64,000 bases of DNA from Macrocystis pyrifera. Its lineage: Eukaryota > Sar > Phaeophyceae > Laminariales > Laminariaceae. The notes beneath the pieces were generated by a model that was not told the origin of the DNA, did not search any database, and saw only the letters and a list, made by a program, of their open reading frames with translations. Positions 15,101 to 28,500 of the stretch are shown here, in pieces. The stretch lies in NCBI GenBank assembly GCA_031763025.1, contig JASSKH010000025.1:3472001-3536000 (forward strand), in the 5' to 3' direction. Positions within the stretch are counted from its first letter, which is position 1, and each line of letters begins with the position of its first letter. A program made the position numbers and the translations under genes.

Positions 15101-18100
15101 GCGGCGGGGCCGTGCAGGGATCGAGAGGGGAAACGCGCAAGGGGCGCGCACAAGGAACGAGAGGGGAAGTCCGCGGCGGGGCCGTGCAGGGATCGAGAGG
15201 GGAGTTGCGCAGCGGGGCCGCACACGGAACAAGAGAGAAGAGGCACGGCGGGGCCGTGCACGGGACGGAGGGGGAGGTGCGCGGCGGGGCCGGGTATGGA
15301 ACGAGAGGGGAGACGCGAGGGGGGGCGCCCAACGAACGGGAGGGGAAGCCCGCGGCGTGGCCGTGGACAGATCGAGAGGTATAGCACGCAGCGGGGCCGC
15401 ACACGAAACAGGAGAGGAAGGGCGCGGGGGGGGGGGGCGTGCACGGAACGCAGGGCGAGATGCGCGGCAAGGCCGGGGGAGCAACGCGGGTGCAACAAGC
15501 GAGGGCAGTAGAGTGGGAAGAGTCACGACAGTGGAAGGGGGCGTTAGGGTTTTTGAGGAGGACAGGGGGTGAGACGGGAGAGCGGGGTCGGGTGGTACGG
15601 CTGGTGGCGGAGGCAGGGGGGAAGCTGTTACAACGGGAGGGAGGTGATCTGGCGAAGGTAGTGTGGGGGTTGGGGGGGGAATTACTGGCGCCCCATATTG
15701 ATGCGGAGCGGGTGACGAGATTTTTCGGGGAACAGCAGAACACAGACCAATTCGAACGGCCAAAGCAGATTGCGAGGGTGGGCGTGCCGGTGGATGTAGG
15801 TCCAGGGGGTGATCTCGAGCGTGAGCTGGCGTACGGGAACCATAGCAGCGCCGACAGGCACGCGAACGAGGTGTGGGAGAAGGCGGTGGGCGACGTCAGG
15901 TTAGGGAGAGCATTTGTGGTTCCCGCGAGATTGGCGAGGATGGTGCGAGGCCTGCGGGTAAACCCAGTGGGAGTGGTGGAAGAGAAAGGGAAGAGGAGGA
16001 TCATCCACGATGCGACTTCCAGCGGCGAGCCAAAATGGGGATGATAGGGGGGGCGGCCAGATAACGAAACGACGTAATGGGACCGGATCCCGGAGTGCCA
16101 CTTGGCGGACGTGATGCTCCAGATCGTGCGGAGAATCTTGGGGCTGAGGGACAAATTCGCGAGGGGAAGGAGGATACTGACACAGAAAATGGATGTGAAG
16201 AGTGCCTTTCGTCAGGTGGGAGCGGACGTGGAACCGTTGCCAGAGAGTTGCACAGTTAAGGCGGTTAGAGCGGGGGGGGGGGGCGGAGGACACCGCGTGG
16301 GTGGTTTTCTTCATGGACGACGTGGTGTCGGTGGAGGTACAGTGGGAGCCGGACGGGGGGAGATGCATAGCGCTGGTGCAATCGCTAGCGTCGATTCATT
16401 TTCAGGCCATGGCGGAGAGGGGGGGAGGGGGAGGAGCCCCTGCTGTCGCACAAGGTCACGGACTGGGCACCACAGCAGGAAGTACTGGGGTTCAATTTGG
16501 ACACCGAGAAAATGACGATATCATTGCCACCCAGAAATATCAGGGAGTTGCAGGAGCTGCTGGAGGAGTGGTCCAAGGGGACGCGCACGGCGATGGTACG
16601 GGAGGTTCTCGTGTTGGCCGGAAAACTGCACCACGTGGCTTACGTGATCAGGCCAGGGAAGTATTTCGTGCGGCGGCTTCTGCAGCTGAGCAAAAGCTGC
16701 ATCTGAATGGGCAGGAGAAAAGGGAGGGGGGGGGGGGGGGTGGGGAGGAGTAGGAAGAAGGCGGAAGCCATGAGGGTGTTGAGATTGACGGAGGAATTCA
16801 TGGAAGACGTGGGGTGGTGGAGATGGTGCCTGAAGGAGGGCATGGCTGGGGAGGGAGAAACCTTGGCTGCGCCGTTCTTCAGATTCGTGAAGCAGTCCCA
16901 CAAAAGGACATGGTTTTCGGACGCGTCGTTCGAGGCTGTTGGGGGGCTGTGCCTGGAAACGGGGGTGTACTGGAGATACAGTCTGTCGGAGGAGGAGAGG
17001 AAGAGGACGATTAGGAGCAGGAAGGGCGCGGACGGGAATCCGTTGCCTATCAACGTTCTGGAGTTGATGGGAATGGTGATGACGGCTTACTTGATGATAG
17101 TGATCAACAGGGATAGACCAACGAAGGAGGGAGAGTCGGTGCTGATGAGGGAGGACAGTTCATCGGCGGTGCAGTGGGTAATTAACTGCAGGGGGGGGAA
17201 GGGGGGGAGGAGAGGTCGGGGGGGATGACGAGGATTATGGGGGTGTTGGAGAAGATAGGAGGGTGGACCTTCGAGGCAAAGCACGTGCGGGGCGTGGAGA
17301 ATGTTCTGGCGGACGGGATAACGAGGTGGAAGGAGAGCGAAATCTCAATAAGGCTGACCGCAGAACACCCCACCGTCCTATGGCAGGCCCAGGAGCTCGG
17401 AGAGGAGGGGGAGGAGATGTGTTCGGAGATTTTGCGCGCGGATACGCACTCGGACGAGTTGCGAGGTCGACTAGGAAGGCTTATGCGCAAGGTTGGAGGA
17501 TGTGGGTGAGCTGGAGGATCATGCGGGGTAAGGGGAATTGGCTGGGGGGGGGAGATGAACGAGTGGGAGATGGTAGAAGAGCTGACGCTGTGCGGAGAGG
17601 AAGAACAAGGAGTTGACCGTGGTGGGGAAGCTGGTGGCGGTGAACATTTACCACGAGCAGTGGGTGGGGTTGTCATGGCCGCTGCAGCACTTCAGGATCA
17701 AGGCGGTGAAAAGGGGGATCAAGAGGGTGCACGTGGAGGCAGGGAACCAAACGCGGGTCAGGAGACCGTTAACATGGGAGATGATCAAGGTGATGGAGGA
17801 GAGCATAGGGGAGTGGGGTGTGGGGGGGGGGGATAGCGTGGATCGGCTTGGCATTGTCGTACCAGCTGTTGCTGAGGGCATCGGAATTGTTCGCAAGGGA
17901 GGGGGGGGGGGGGGGGGGGGTGCACCAGGTCTACTGCCTGAGGAGGGGGGACATCACATTTTTCGAGAGAGGCGTACAGTTGGGGCCGGAGGAGCGGCGG
18001 ACACGGTGGAGGTGCATTTCGAAGGAGGAAAAGGACCAGGGGAGGAAAGGGGCGATCATGGTGAGAACGAAGGGGGGAAAGGGGGGGGGGGGGCTGGGGG

Positions 18101-18536
18101 GGAATGTAGTGGACTTGCTGCTGGAGCTGTTCGAGTTCTACCGGACAATAATCCCTGGAGGAGAGAGCGCGCCGCTGATGGCTTACACGAGCGGCGGGAG
18201 TTGGAAGGTTTGGACGAGAGGGCAGGCGACGTACTGTCTAAGGAGCGGGCTGGAGAGGGTGGGTGAGAAATGGCGATCGCAAGGGACGGGGGCAGTGGCG
18301 GCGCTGATACCGGAGGAGTTCGCGCTGCGCTCGGGGAGGATAGGAGGAGCGACGGGGTTGGCGGAGATGGGTGCCCCGCCGTGGGTGATTCAGAGGGAGG
18401 GAAGGTGGGCTTCGCAGGCATTTACGGGATACGTGAGGTCGAATATGGAGGATCCCCTGTGGGTCTCCAGAGTGCTAGTGGGTAGGACGGGAGAGCCGAG
18501 CAGGCAACCGGGGCAGGGGACCAGATGGGGCGTATA

Positions 18537-18573
<37 letters not shown>

Positions 18574-19529
18574 CGGCGGAACGCGGCTTCTGAATGGGAA
18601 TTTAGCTGTTGAGGTTGTCTGTCAGAGTGGTGGGCAGGTCAGCCGCGTACAATAGCTGGAGTAGGAGACGGGGGAGGGGGGGCAGGGGGAATTAGACGAG
18701 GGGGATCAGTCACAGTTCCACCCACCTCCCCCGTGGGCGACACGGGCGACTAATCAACATGCATTTTTCGTGAAGAGTAGACCAAAGGTAGACCAAAGTA
18801 GAAGAATGTCCGAACAGTCTGGGGTTTGACGAATCGGAGAGAAAAATACAAAAATCGGGGTGGGGGGAGGGTGGGGGGGTGTATTCATTATCATGCATGG
18901 CCGTAGTCGTATGACCATAAACCCTCGCATCCCCACAATGCCGGGACGGAGCACGTCGGGTTTTCACCGACCAGGCAGACATTGCTTGCCAAGTGCGAAG
19001 CGCCGTGAGGTGTTGGGCGAGTCGCATGAGGGCGAGCTGCATCCTACTAAGAACCGCTTTAGAGGCGGATTTGCTTGCATATGGATGACAGCATCAATTA
19101 ATTGATTTAATTTCTGGCGTATGGCCATTTCCAGAGACAGCAATGGGTTTACCATGTAACTGCCTCGTGGTTGCCTCACCATATACACATTACGTGATAC
19201 GATCATCCCCCTTGTGCGGAGTAAAGGTTTTCCCCGCACAAAAATTATCCAACTCGACCGCCAGCCGCGGTAACCGCCAAACCCCCCCCCCAAAAACCCC
19301 TGTACCCTGGCTGTCTAGCTCACGCAGTGAGAGGCGTGTTTTACAGCGTCGTCGCCAACCGACGCCAACCCAACCTATATATATATATACCAGGTACAAA
19401 ATATAGGGGTGGGTGGGTGGGTGGGTGGGGGGTAGTTCCAGTGGAAGAATACCTGGTTCTGGGTGGTGCACGGCAGGATCACAGCTGAACGTAAAATCAG
19501 GGCAAGCATACGCAGAGGCATCGGTGCAG

Positions 19530-19577
<48 letters not shown>

Positions 19578-22500
19578 CAGCAGTTGGGAGGATCGACGGG
19601 CCGGGAGTAGAGATATAGTACGTGGGTCTTCGATCGCAATCTCCCACCCACCCACCCCATTGCGTCACGAGCAGGGAGGTTAAAGGGGAGGGGGGAGATT
19701 CGGCTGTTGAGGTTGTCTGTCAGAGTGGTGGGCAGGTCAGCCGCGTACAATAGCTGGAGTAGGAGACAGGGGAGGGGGGGCAGGGGGAACTGGACGAGGG
19801 GGATCCGTCACAGTTCCACCCACCTCCCCCGTGGGCGACACGGACTACTAATGAACATGCATTTTTCGTGAAGAGTAGACCAAACGAGGGATGTTTGGTG
19901 TTGGAGTGTATAAAAGGGTTATATATGTTGGGAGGGCTGCAAGGGACACCTCCCCGGAAAAAAGATATGCAGTAGAGATACCCCCGAAGGAATATTCTCC
20001 AGGGATTACAGCACTCCAGGGTCGAGCCCAGTGCAAGAGCCTTGCTCCCCCTGGGGTCACCAGTCATCTTGACCACTGGCCACTGGCAAGGCTGTTTTTA
20101 TAATATCTAGGGATGTTTGGTGTTGGTTTGGTTGGGAACGTCTTTGTTGTTGTTGGAGTGTATGTATAAGATGTAGACGTTGGGAGGGCCACAAGGGACA
20201 CCTCCCCGGAAAAAAAATTATGCGGTAGAGATACCCCCGAAGGAATATTCTCCAGGGATTACAGCACTCCAGGGTCGAGCCCAGTGCAAGAGCCTGCTCC
20301 CCCTGGGGTCACCAGTCATCTTGACCACTGGCAAGCCCCCGCCAGGTAAGTATGCCTTGTTCCATCGGATATTTCCTGGAATATATACCTTTTAGGTCGT
20401 CGCCCGCTGTTTTCCATCGCACGAAAATGACAATGTACGACGCAAAAGAGTTTTTTTTCAACCTTTTCCCAATGCAGCTTGCAAAGTTGAGTATCAACTA
20501 TTTAATCAGTCGAACTCACAGCTGACGTATTTCAAAATTTATAAAATAAAAAAATATATATTTTCTCAAAAGAAAACGAGGAGGAACCATCCAAGCAACC
20601 GGCAAACACGCAGCAGCAACACCCAGACAACCAAGGAGCGACAACAGCAACGATGAGAGACTCAACGATAATGGCCCAGCACGCGACGTGAGCATCTAGT
20701 CTGAACACCGCAATAGAGGTATTTTGGATGATTGAAACCAGGGTACAAGGCAGGTACAACGGGACGGGCAAAATCCGTGACGGGTTCGGGTTTTTTACTT
20801 GAAACCGTGGTTTTGGGGGTGATCAAAACCCGTGAACTCGGCGGGTTCGAGTACCCGGGTACCCGTATGTTTGACATATGTCCCGACACAATACGGCAAA
20901 ACGGGGTTACCGCACTATCCATTTTTCAGAGCTGAATATCCATGCCTTCTATAACGTCTTCGCAGAGAATTATCATTGATCTGATGATTTTTCATGTGCC
21001 CTTGTCTGTTACGCTAATAATATATTCGGTATCCTGGGGGTTTCAATACCGATATATACTCACTCGTAGACATGCATTTCTTTTACTCGAGCCATGACGC
21101 CTGCCGTCCATGGATACCTAGGAACGCCACGTACTATTAATAGGGCTGTGGCGCATTTTGGGAAACAGGCGTTCTCGTGAGAGGGGGGGAAGGGGAGAAA
21201 AAAATAAGCCGGACCCGCACGCGAAGACACCGCCACGGCAGGTCCGGCCGGACCCTAAAATAACTCGATAATAAAACTGGAAATAATATCTGTCCGATAC
21301 GTGCAATTATTATTATTATTTCATTTGCTTTACCGACACAATTATCTACCATGTCCACTGTTGTAACGTATGTATTAGTAGAGTAGAGTCTAAAGGCGGG
21401 GAGGGGGGGCAGCACCCGCCACGTACGTGTACTAAACAAAAAGGAAAGGCATTAAGCGCTTGTTGTTGTTTAATTATTTATTTTTCCGATCGGGGAGATG
21501 AAAAAAAGTTGTTTAATTATTTATTTTTCCGAATTCGGGGAGATGAAAAAAAAAAGTCGGAAGGAAACAAACAGTACTGAATGTTGTTGCAACAAACTTT
21601 GCATATTTTTGAATTCGGGGAGACGAAGTCGTCGAATACCACCAATCTCATCCAATCAATTCTCCTTCCCTGCGTACTCAATTGACAACGCACCACCACC
21701 CTCTACCCCATTATTGTACCTGCTATCATACTAACGTTATGATCGGGTTACACATTGCTATATCTATTCGCCGTGCGACCTATATCCGCATCTACATTCC
21801 ACCCCCACGCCATGGGAACAAATCCTCCCTCCTCGTCCCTTCTCCTCCTGGCGGCCCGACGGTCTCGCAGGTCGAGCTTGTACCGGTGGACCCGGCGCCG
21901 GATCGAGGCCTGGGTGGTCACCGATAATACCTGAAAAATGTACTCCTTACAGACACCTTTTCTTGCTAAGGACCTCCCGTCCGTTCCTCCGACAATGTTG
22001 GCTTCCAGCTGGTCCATAATTTCACTACCTTCCTTTCCGAGGCGGCCGAAGCTTTCCATCGCAAGGGTGACAAGTTTAGGGCTGCTCGTCGAAGACACCT
22101 GTCCTAAACGAGAGTGGTGGTTGCGCTTTCGCACCTCAGAAGTGTGGAGGCAGCTGATCCGTCTCGATCAGCGCTGCCAGCCCGCATGTGGGCTCTCGCT
22201 CGGGGGTCTGCATGCGTGACGTCGAGGAGTATCGCCTCGTCGCGGTACTCTGACGACGTAGCGTCTCGGAGGCCTCCCCTCTCCCCTCTCGATCATTGTA
22301 TCCATGCATGCGGAGGTTCCTGTGGGCGTTGAAGGGGGCTCCGCTTTCCACTTGATGGCGGATGGACAGCCGCTTGAAGATACGGGACAGCGCGTAGACT
22401 AGTGGCTGGTGCTGGTTTACCTGCGCGCCAGCTCGTCGGCATGTGCGCGCGTGACGCGTGTTGACATCGTCGCTTCGCAGAAGGGGCACCTCGCCGCTAG

Positions 22501-25500
22501 GGGCTCCTCCATTCCCAGGAAGCGCTGTCTCATAAACACGGACTCTGAAGCCAATATGATTCGGGCCAAGTCCACAGGTCTTGCCCTCAAACAAGCGACA
22601 GCGCCTGGTCCCGATAGGCTCCGATGCCGAGCCTTGGCAAGATCTCTGGTTTGGATTCCTCCAACCACGTCGTTCGGACCCGACGGGCCTACTGCCTCAG
22701 TGACCTAGTCCAGAGAAGCAAAGCAGCGTCCCGCTGGTACCGGACCCGATTCACCGGCTGCCCCAGCTTGTGCTGTGCCTTGTGGGAGCTAATCGTTTGG
22801 GTGTTATGTGCCAGCAACATCTCCACATCAGACTGCCCTTAAGCTTTTCACCGTCGCCGCCAAGCTCCCGATGGACGCTGACATTCTTCTTGATTGAGCC
22901 GACGACAGTTCAACCCCTCGGTCCCCATGAAGAGGTTCGCCTGCGTATTCAGGTGGGGCTGTAGCGTCAACCGGTTCGCTCGATGGGCATCCGTCCTCGA
23001 GGAACGACGATTCATCTGCTGTCCCTGGAAGCTCCGGAAGGCACTCGAGCATCAATAGTGCGCAAGTGTCTGCCCGCTGACACGCGGGTAGTGACAGCTC
23101 TGGGTCCATTACCCGCTCAATGTAGGAGGTAAGCTACACCATCGAGCTGGTGATGAGGTTCGAAGACTGTTTTGCGGCATACGCGGAAGGATGCGCGTGA
23201 GTTGCTCTGGTCCCCCGTCTCGGATTATCTCCACAGCGCTGTTCACCGCGAACGCAGCGTTACCCATGGGCACGCCAATCACCTTTGCCCCACCCCGATT
23301 CGCAACGCGAACAATGATGCCCCCCAGAGGTGAAATATCTTCCTCCGGCGTAGGCACATGCCTTTTCGGAGGCAAAGCAACCGTCTTGCTGGGATTAATG
23401 ACAATGCCTATTTCGCACAGCTCGTGCTGGGGAAAGGGCACGTCATCAATATTTACATGGACATTCACCCCCTCCCCTCATGGCCCCGCGCCGGCGGATG
23501 CAGGATCTACAAACAGCAGTGCGTAGAGGATTAGGGGGTGCACAAGATATACAAAAAAGGGAGAAGCAACTCTCTTCTTGTACGATATACGGTTCGGCGT
23601 GTGGTGTGTGATATATATATATATAATCCTCTGGCGGATTGGTAAAAATAAATGATGATTGATGAGTGTCTCAATAATCTGACGTAATTGTCTGCTGTGA
23701 CGAACACATACGTGTTGGGTTACGTTGGGATGTTTGGTGTTCAGCCATGATCCACGGTGATGTGTCGGGGTGGTGGTGGAATGTTGGTGTCGGATTGTGA
23801 GGTTAATTTGTTGGGAGGGCCACAAGGGACACCTCCCCGGAAAAAAATTATGCGGTAGAGATACCCCCGAAGGAATATTCTCCAGGGATTACAGCACTCC
23901 AGGGTCGAGCCCAGTGCAAGAGCCTGCTCCCCCTGGGGTCACCAGTCATATTGACCACTGGCAAGCCCCCGCCAGGTAAGTATGCCTTGTTCCATCGGAC
24001 ATTTCCTGGAATATATACCTTTTAGGTCGTCGCCCGCGGTTTTCCATCGTATGAACACGCCAATATGTATCAGTAGATCTAAATACCTCTGATCCAGTGT
24101 CGATGACAACCCCAACACAAGTTGCCCCTTCGTATCGAGTGAGAGTGTGAGAGTCCCCGTATGATTCATGATGCGCTATTTATTTATGTGTTACGAAGAT
24201 GACGACGACAGACATCCGTGAAATCGACTACGGTAAATACTCGTATCATGGTGCGCCTATATACCCTTATGTACGAGTACTGCTTGTACGGTGATAAACG
24301 AAGTAAACAAGTATAAAAACGAGTATGCGTATTTCACGAGTATTATTGTGTTTGACTCTGCAATGCCCCAAGGCAGCTCGGTAGGTGGTCCGCGTGCCTA
24401 CAATTAACAAGATCAATTTCGTGGGTTCGAGTTTCACCGAGTGCTACTTGTACTCGTAGGGACTTTTTCTTGCATAAAAATTGACTATTAATAGCAGAAA
24501 GCGCGAGAGCGCGAGTTAGCAAGCGCGATAAAAATGAAGGCACGTACCGGGGGGGAAAGGGACGACAACCGTGACCACGGCTTGTCCAGAAGATCGCTGA
24601 GGGTAATGGTGGAAAGTAAAGTGATGAAAACAAAAAAAAAAAACGATCGCCAACTCCTTTGCCGATCGGTTCTCTCGTACAGCAGTAGTACGCTGGTGTA
24701 CTGCTGCTACTGCTCTATGTAGATTCGAGGGGGGGGGGGCTACTGTTATTACTATTAATACTACAGGAGCACTATACTCCGGAGATGGGGAGATCAGTCT
24801 ACAGCAGTTTCTATTGGCTCATCATTCGATCAAGAAAGCACAAAAAACAAGAAAAAAGGGTTATTTTTACCATTTATGTATGTTTCGCGCAGACCAAACT
24901 CCCGTTTGACAATTTATTTGATATATAAACCTGATCCTGACCACTGCCGTATAGTATCTCCGATCCTCTCGCATCACGAATTTTACCCTCGCCTTTTACT
25001 AGGATAAACCGTGCTGAGAGGATCCTGAAGGAGTTCTTTCGATTTTTGACCCCACTTGTGGGGTAAAGCGCTTCGCCGGCACACGACTCACTCACCAACA
25101 CACCCACAAATCAACAACCCACACAGCGACACATAATTCATCGCCTGCTGCTGTGCGGGATACGTGGACATACTGCAGCATACAGGGTACGAGATATATA
25201 TCAACACAATCAAGACCAGAAAATAAGAACAAGAGACAACGAAGCAAACAGGGGTAAATGCTGTGTGGGTTTCACACTAAATCGTCCTTTCTACCCAGCT
25301 TCATCAGGACACCCAGTGAGGTCCGTCCGGATTCTTTATCCTACTATTAGAGAGAGATACCAATTATGTCCTACTGCGAGACAGAGAAAGACAAAAAAAA
25401 TCGCGAATTAATGGATGAAGTAAGTGAAACACCAGCGTATCGGGTACGGGAACACAGCAATACAGGCAAAACCAGAAAATAAAACAAAAATACAACAAAA

Positions 25501-28500
25501 CACAAAGAAAGGCTGAAATGAAAAACAATACAAGCGGCGCATGGAGATCAGAAAAAGACAGCTGTTAATAAAAGGAAAAGCATACGTACTCAAGCAGGAC
25601 AGATAGCTGCTGCAAAGGACGAAAGCAACACGAAGGAGAGGAAAATACCAGCATATAAGGACGATGAGGAGGTGAAGGAAAAACAAAGGGAGAGAAGAGA
25701 AAGTCGAACTCCAGGCGGTGATAGTAACACGAATAGTCGAACCGATACCTACTCTAGCCACCCGACCTATCACATGTTGTTCTGCATTCGTCGACAGCTG
25801 TATCAGTACGGCTGCCCGCGCCTCCCCTTATTGCCGCTCTTGGCGTCCTCGGCTGCGTGTGGCGCTGCTGTACACCATACAATCAACAGCAGAAAAACTT
25901 CAAATCCAAGATACAGTAGAATATAATTATAACTCGTAACTCGTTCGCGAGTATTTCCCCTATATATACACACAAGAACGCACACACCACGTTTTACACC
26001 CGTAAAATACAACAGAAAGCACCTTCAAATTCCAGATGCATAATAATATATTTGCGTTTGCGGAAGGGTGTTCGGCGGCGGTGACGTGAGGTCGCGCGGG
26101 TGTGTGGTTTTGTTTGGAATTATGGTCTGGTGTTTGTCCCCGAGGGGACGGACCTCACAAGGCGGTAGTGGAATGCCGAGGAAATCCAGCCGGAACACTG
26201 CAAGCAGCGCTAAACCCGGCAGTTTCAAAAACAGGTGTGAAAATGACACTCGATGAGTGTCAATCAGTTTTCACACTGATTAGAACAGATACTACACATG
26301 ATCTTAGCCAAAAGGCCGAGAAGGTATGCTTGATAAGTTCTCGTGGTGTCACACATATATATTATGTAGGCTGTCAGCTGGACATATGGACTGCACCAAT
26401 CCGCCATTTTAATTCAGAAATATATGCGCCACCGGCCATTTGAATAAGCAAGCGATTCGATAGTTTCGGTCACACCTTTACCTTTTTACTACCTTCTGGA
26501 TCAGCTCCTGGGAGAATCTGCTGCCTCGCAACGATCTTTTCTGGACATGCCACACGGCCACAGGCAGGTGTCTCCCCCCCCCACACATCATTTTTTGCCT
26601 GTACTCGCCTTTATCTTTGTATGAAGTTACAACGATTATAAGTATAAAGCAGAAATATAACTGCACCACGTACTCGCATGTACTTGGTACAGAATACTGG
26701 CTGTGGCGTAAGACTATTATTAATAATACGAGACAGCAGGAGCCTCACTATACAGCAGTACTGCTGCTGTAGTATTAATATTAATTATTAATAGTATAGT
26801 TCGTACATACACTGACTGATACGGGTACGTACTATTAATACTTGTGAGTACGACCACATGCACACTTAGTGGTGGCACAGCGACTTGCTGCGTACTGGTA
26901 TACCTCTAGTAGGTTTAAGTGGTAGAGAGGTAAACGAGGCAAAAGGCTGTGTAGGTCGTCTAGGTTGGAAAACAAAAAACGGCGGATTCACAACACATAG
27001 CGGCAAAGCCACCAACGATTACAGCAGCACGGCGACCGCGGCCAGCTTGAGACGCTTCTGCAGACATCGTTTTTTTTTTTTAAATCGGCCAATTTATAAA
27101 ATCGGCCAAGTATATAGCTCCCACGATCGATGACGCAAAAAGACGACACGCAGCAGTATTGCCTACACACAAGCACAAATGCAAGAAGACGAGTTACATG
27201 CAAGTTTTTGAAAGCCTCGGTCGCTTCGCTCCCTTGGCTTCAAAATCCTCATCTTGATTTTTTTTTTTTTTTTTTTATGCTGGCGGATTGGTAAAAATAA
27301 AGCTTAAGCTCAAGCTCACCACACTCCCACGTTCCAATTTCGTGTCGTGTGTCAATTTAGCCCATAGCTCCCGTTGTGACATCAGAAGAGGCTGTTGTTA
27401 CCCCTGGAGTTTGGGCACGTTGACCCGACCTCACTCCCAAGAGGAGCAGGTGCGGTGGAAATAGCTACCCGGGAGAGTCATCTCTCCCGGGCAGTGTAGG
27501 ACTTGCGCTGGAAAGCCTCCGTCGCTTCGCTCCCTTGCCTTCAAAATCCTCATTTTGAAAGTTTTTTTTTTAGCCTCAATACTCGGGTATTCTCGGGGTA
27601 TGTACCGGTACCCGACACTCAGTAGGTACTTGAGTTACGACCTCCGATACTTACGGTAAGGAGCGCTTGAGTTCGTACAGGGGTGGTTGCGACCGTTGTT
27701 CAGCGCTCGGTTGTTCCAGGATGGGAAAAGGTCAAGGCTGCCAATACCGAAAAAGGCAAAAATTCGGAAAAATCTTCCCGAGAGCCTGCCCAAAATACAA
27801 CGTTCGACTCTACTGCTGCTGTAGCACCCTTACCGTTGTCGAGAAAACTATCAATACGTACGTGGCGCATAAAAACGGCAGCACCCCCTCCTGCGAAATC
27901 AACGCTCTTCACGGTACCCGAGGTTTATAACCCTTTTACGACCGCAGTCCCGTTTTGGAGACAAACAACTTGTAATTAGGGTAGTTTGCCCCCAAAACGG
28001 GACAGCAGTCCTAAAAGGATTAACGAACTTTAGGTACGACGTCCGATACTTGCCTACTACCTGGAAAGATTTAGGTACGTTCAGCACATAGATACAGGCA
28101 CGGCGCTCAAAAAGTTACACCCAGGCATAGGTACACAGTACGCGACGAGGATCTGCTGTGATTTGTTGGCCAAGGCTCGCGGCTTACTGTGAGGCCAACG
28201 TTGAGCATAGACTCTTAAAAGGCGGTTGCCTAGGATTCAGAGTGGCGTTCCTCGTTGAGCACGAATCCTCACCAGGCATTCACTAGCTGTTAACTCTTAC
28301 GTTGTAACTGCCAAGTGTTTCACACATGTCGCACCTTACTTACCCAAGATGACATTGGAACACGTGGCAAAACACCCCCACATCTACAGTAAATATGACT
28401 CTAATGCGACAATTTTGTCCCCGAAACGTGAGTTTAGTCCTAAAGGGGTTAGCCGGAGCCCTCGATGGCCCACCTTAGAAAAGGAGGGGAAGGTGTAGTC

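Larger units (their letters stand above)
12300..19880 (+). mobile_element. DIRS/Ngaro-like tyrosine-recombinase retroelement, fossil
   Basis: A decayed element of the tyrosine-recombinase retrotransposon group. In order: a Gag-like region with a low-complexity basic repeat (about 12.5-15.4 kb), reverse transcriptase (about 15.6-16.7), RNase H (about 16.8-17.4), tyrosine recombinase (about 17.4-18.5), then terminal repeats. A 180-bp direct repeat occurs at 18600-18790 and 19690-19878. A short left-end motif near 12475-12502 recurs at 19617-19645. This order fits the split direct repeats (A1...B1-A2-B2) of Ngaro-type elements. Repeat X copy 1 is inserted between B1 and A2. The coding strand is strikingly G-rich. 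It is broken many times (on the order of ten) and lies antisense in Ku80 intron 11. Confidence 0.8.
5967..28473. other. Ku80 intron 11, 22.5 kb
   Basis: Inferred from matching phase-0 ends of exons 11 and 12 and contiguous family alignment. Holds a C40 tract (6139-6178), SINE-like-1 copies, a broken LINE, the DIRS-like fossil, repeat X, a second broken LINE and the U2 snRNA gene. I recognise nothing in the stretches 8.9-10.2, 24.1-26.1 and 26.4-27.4 kb beyond short repeats. Confidence 0.75.

Noticed and set aside
14616-16154. Minus-strand 512-codon open frame
   Set aside because: Pro/Arg/Ser-rich shadow opposite the fossil retroelement's G-rich sense strand; stop codons are rare there because of composition.
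19315-19385. tRNA gene or tRNA head inside repeat X (TAGCTCACGCAGTGAGAGGC)
   Set aside because: Resembles a D arm only; no matching anticodon arm, T arm or acceptor stem could be folded.
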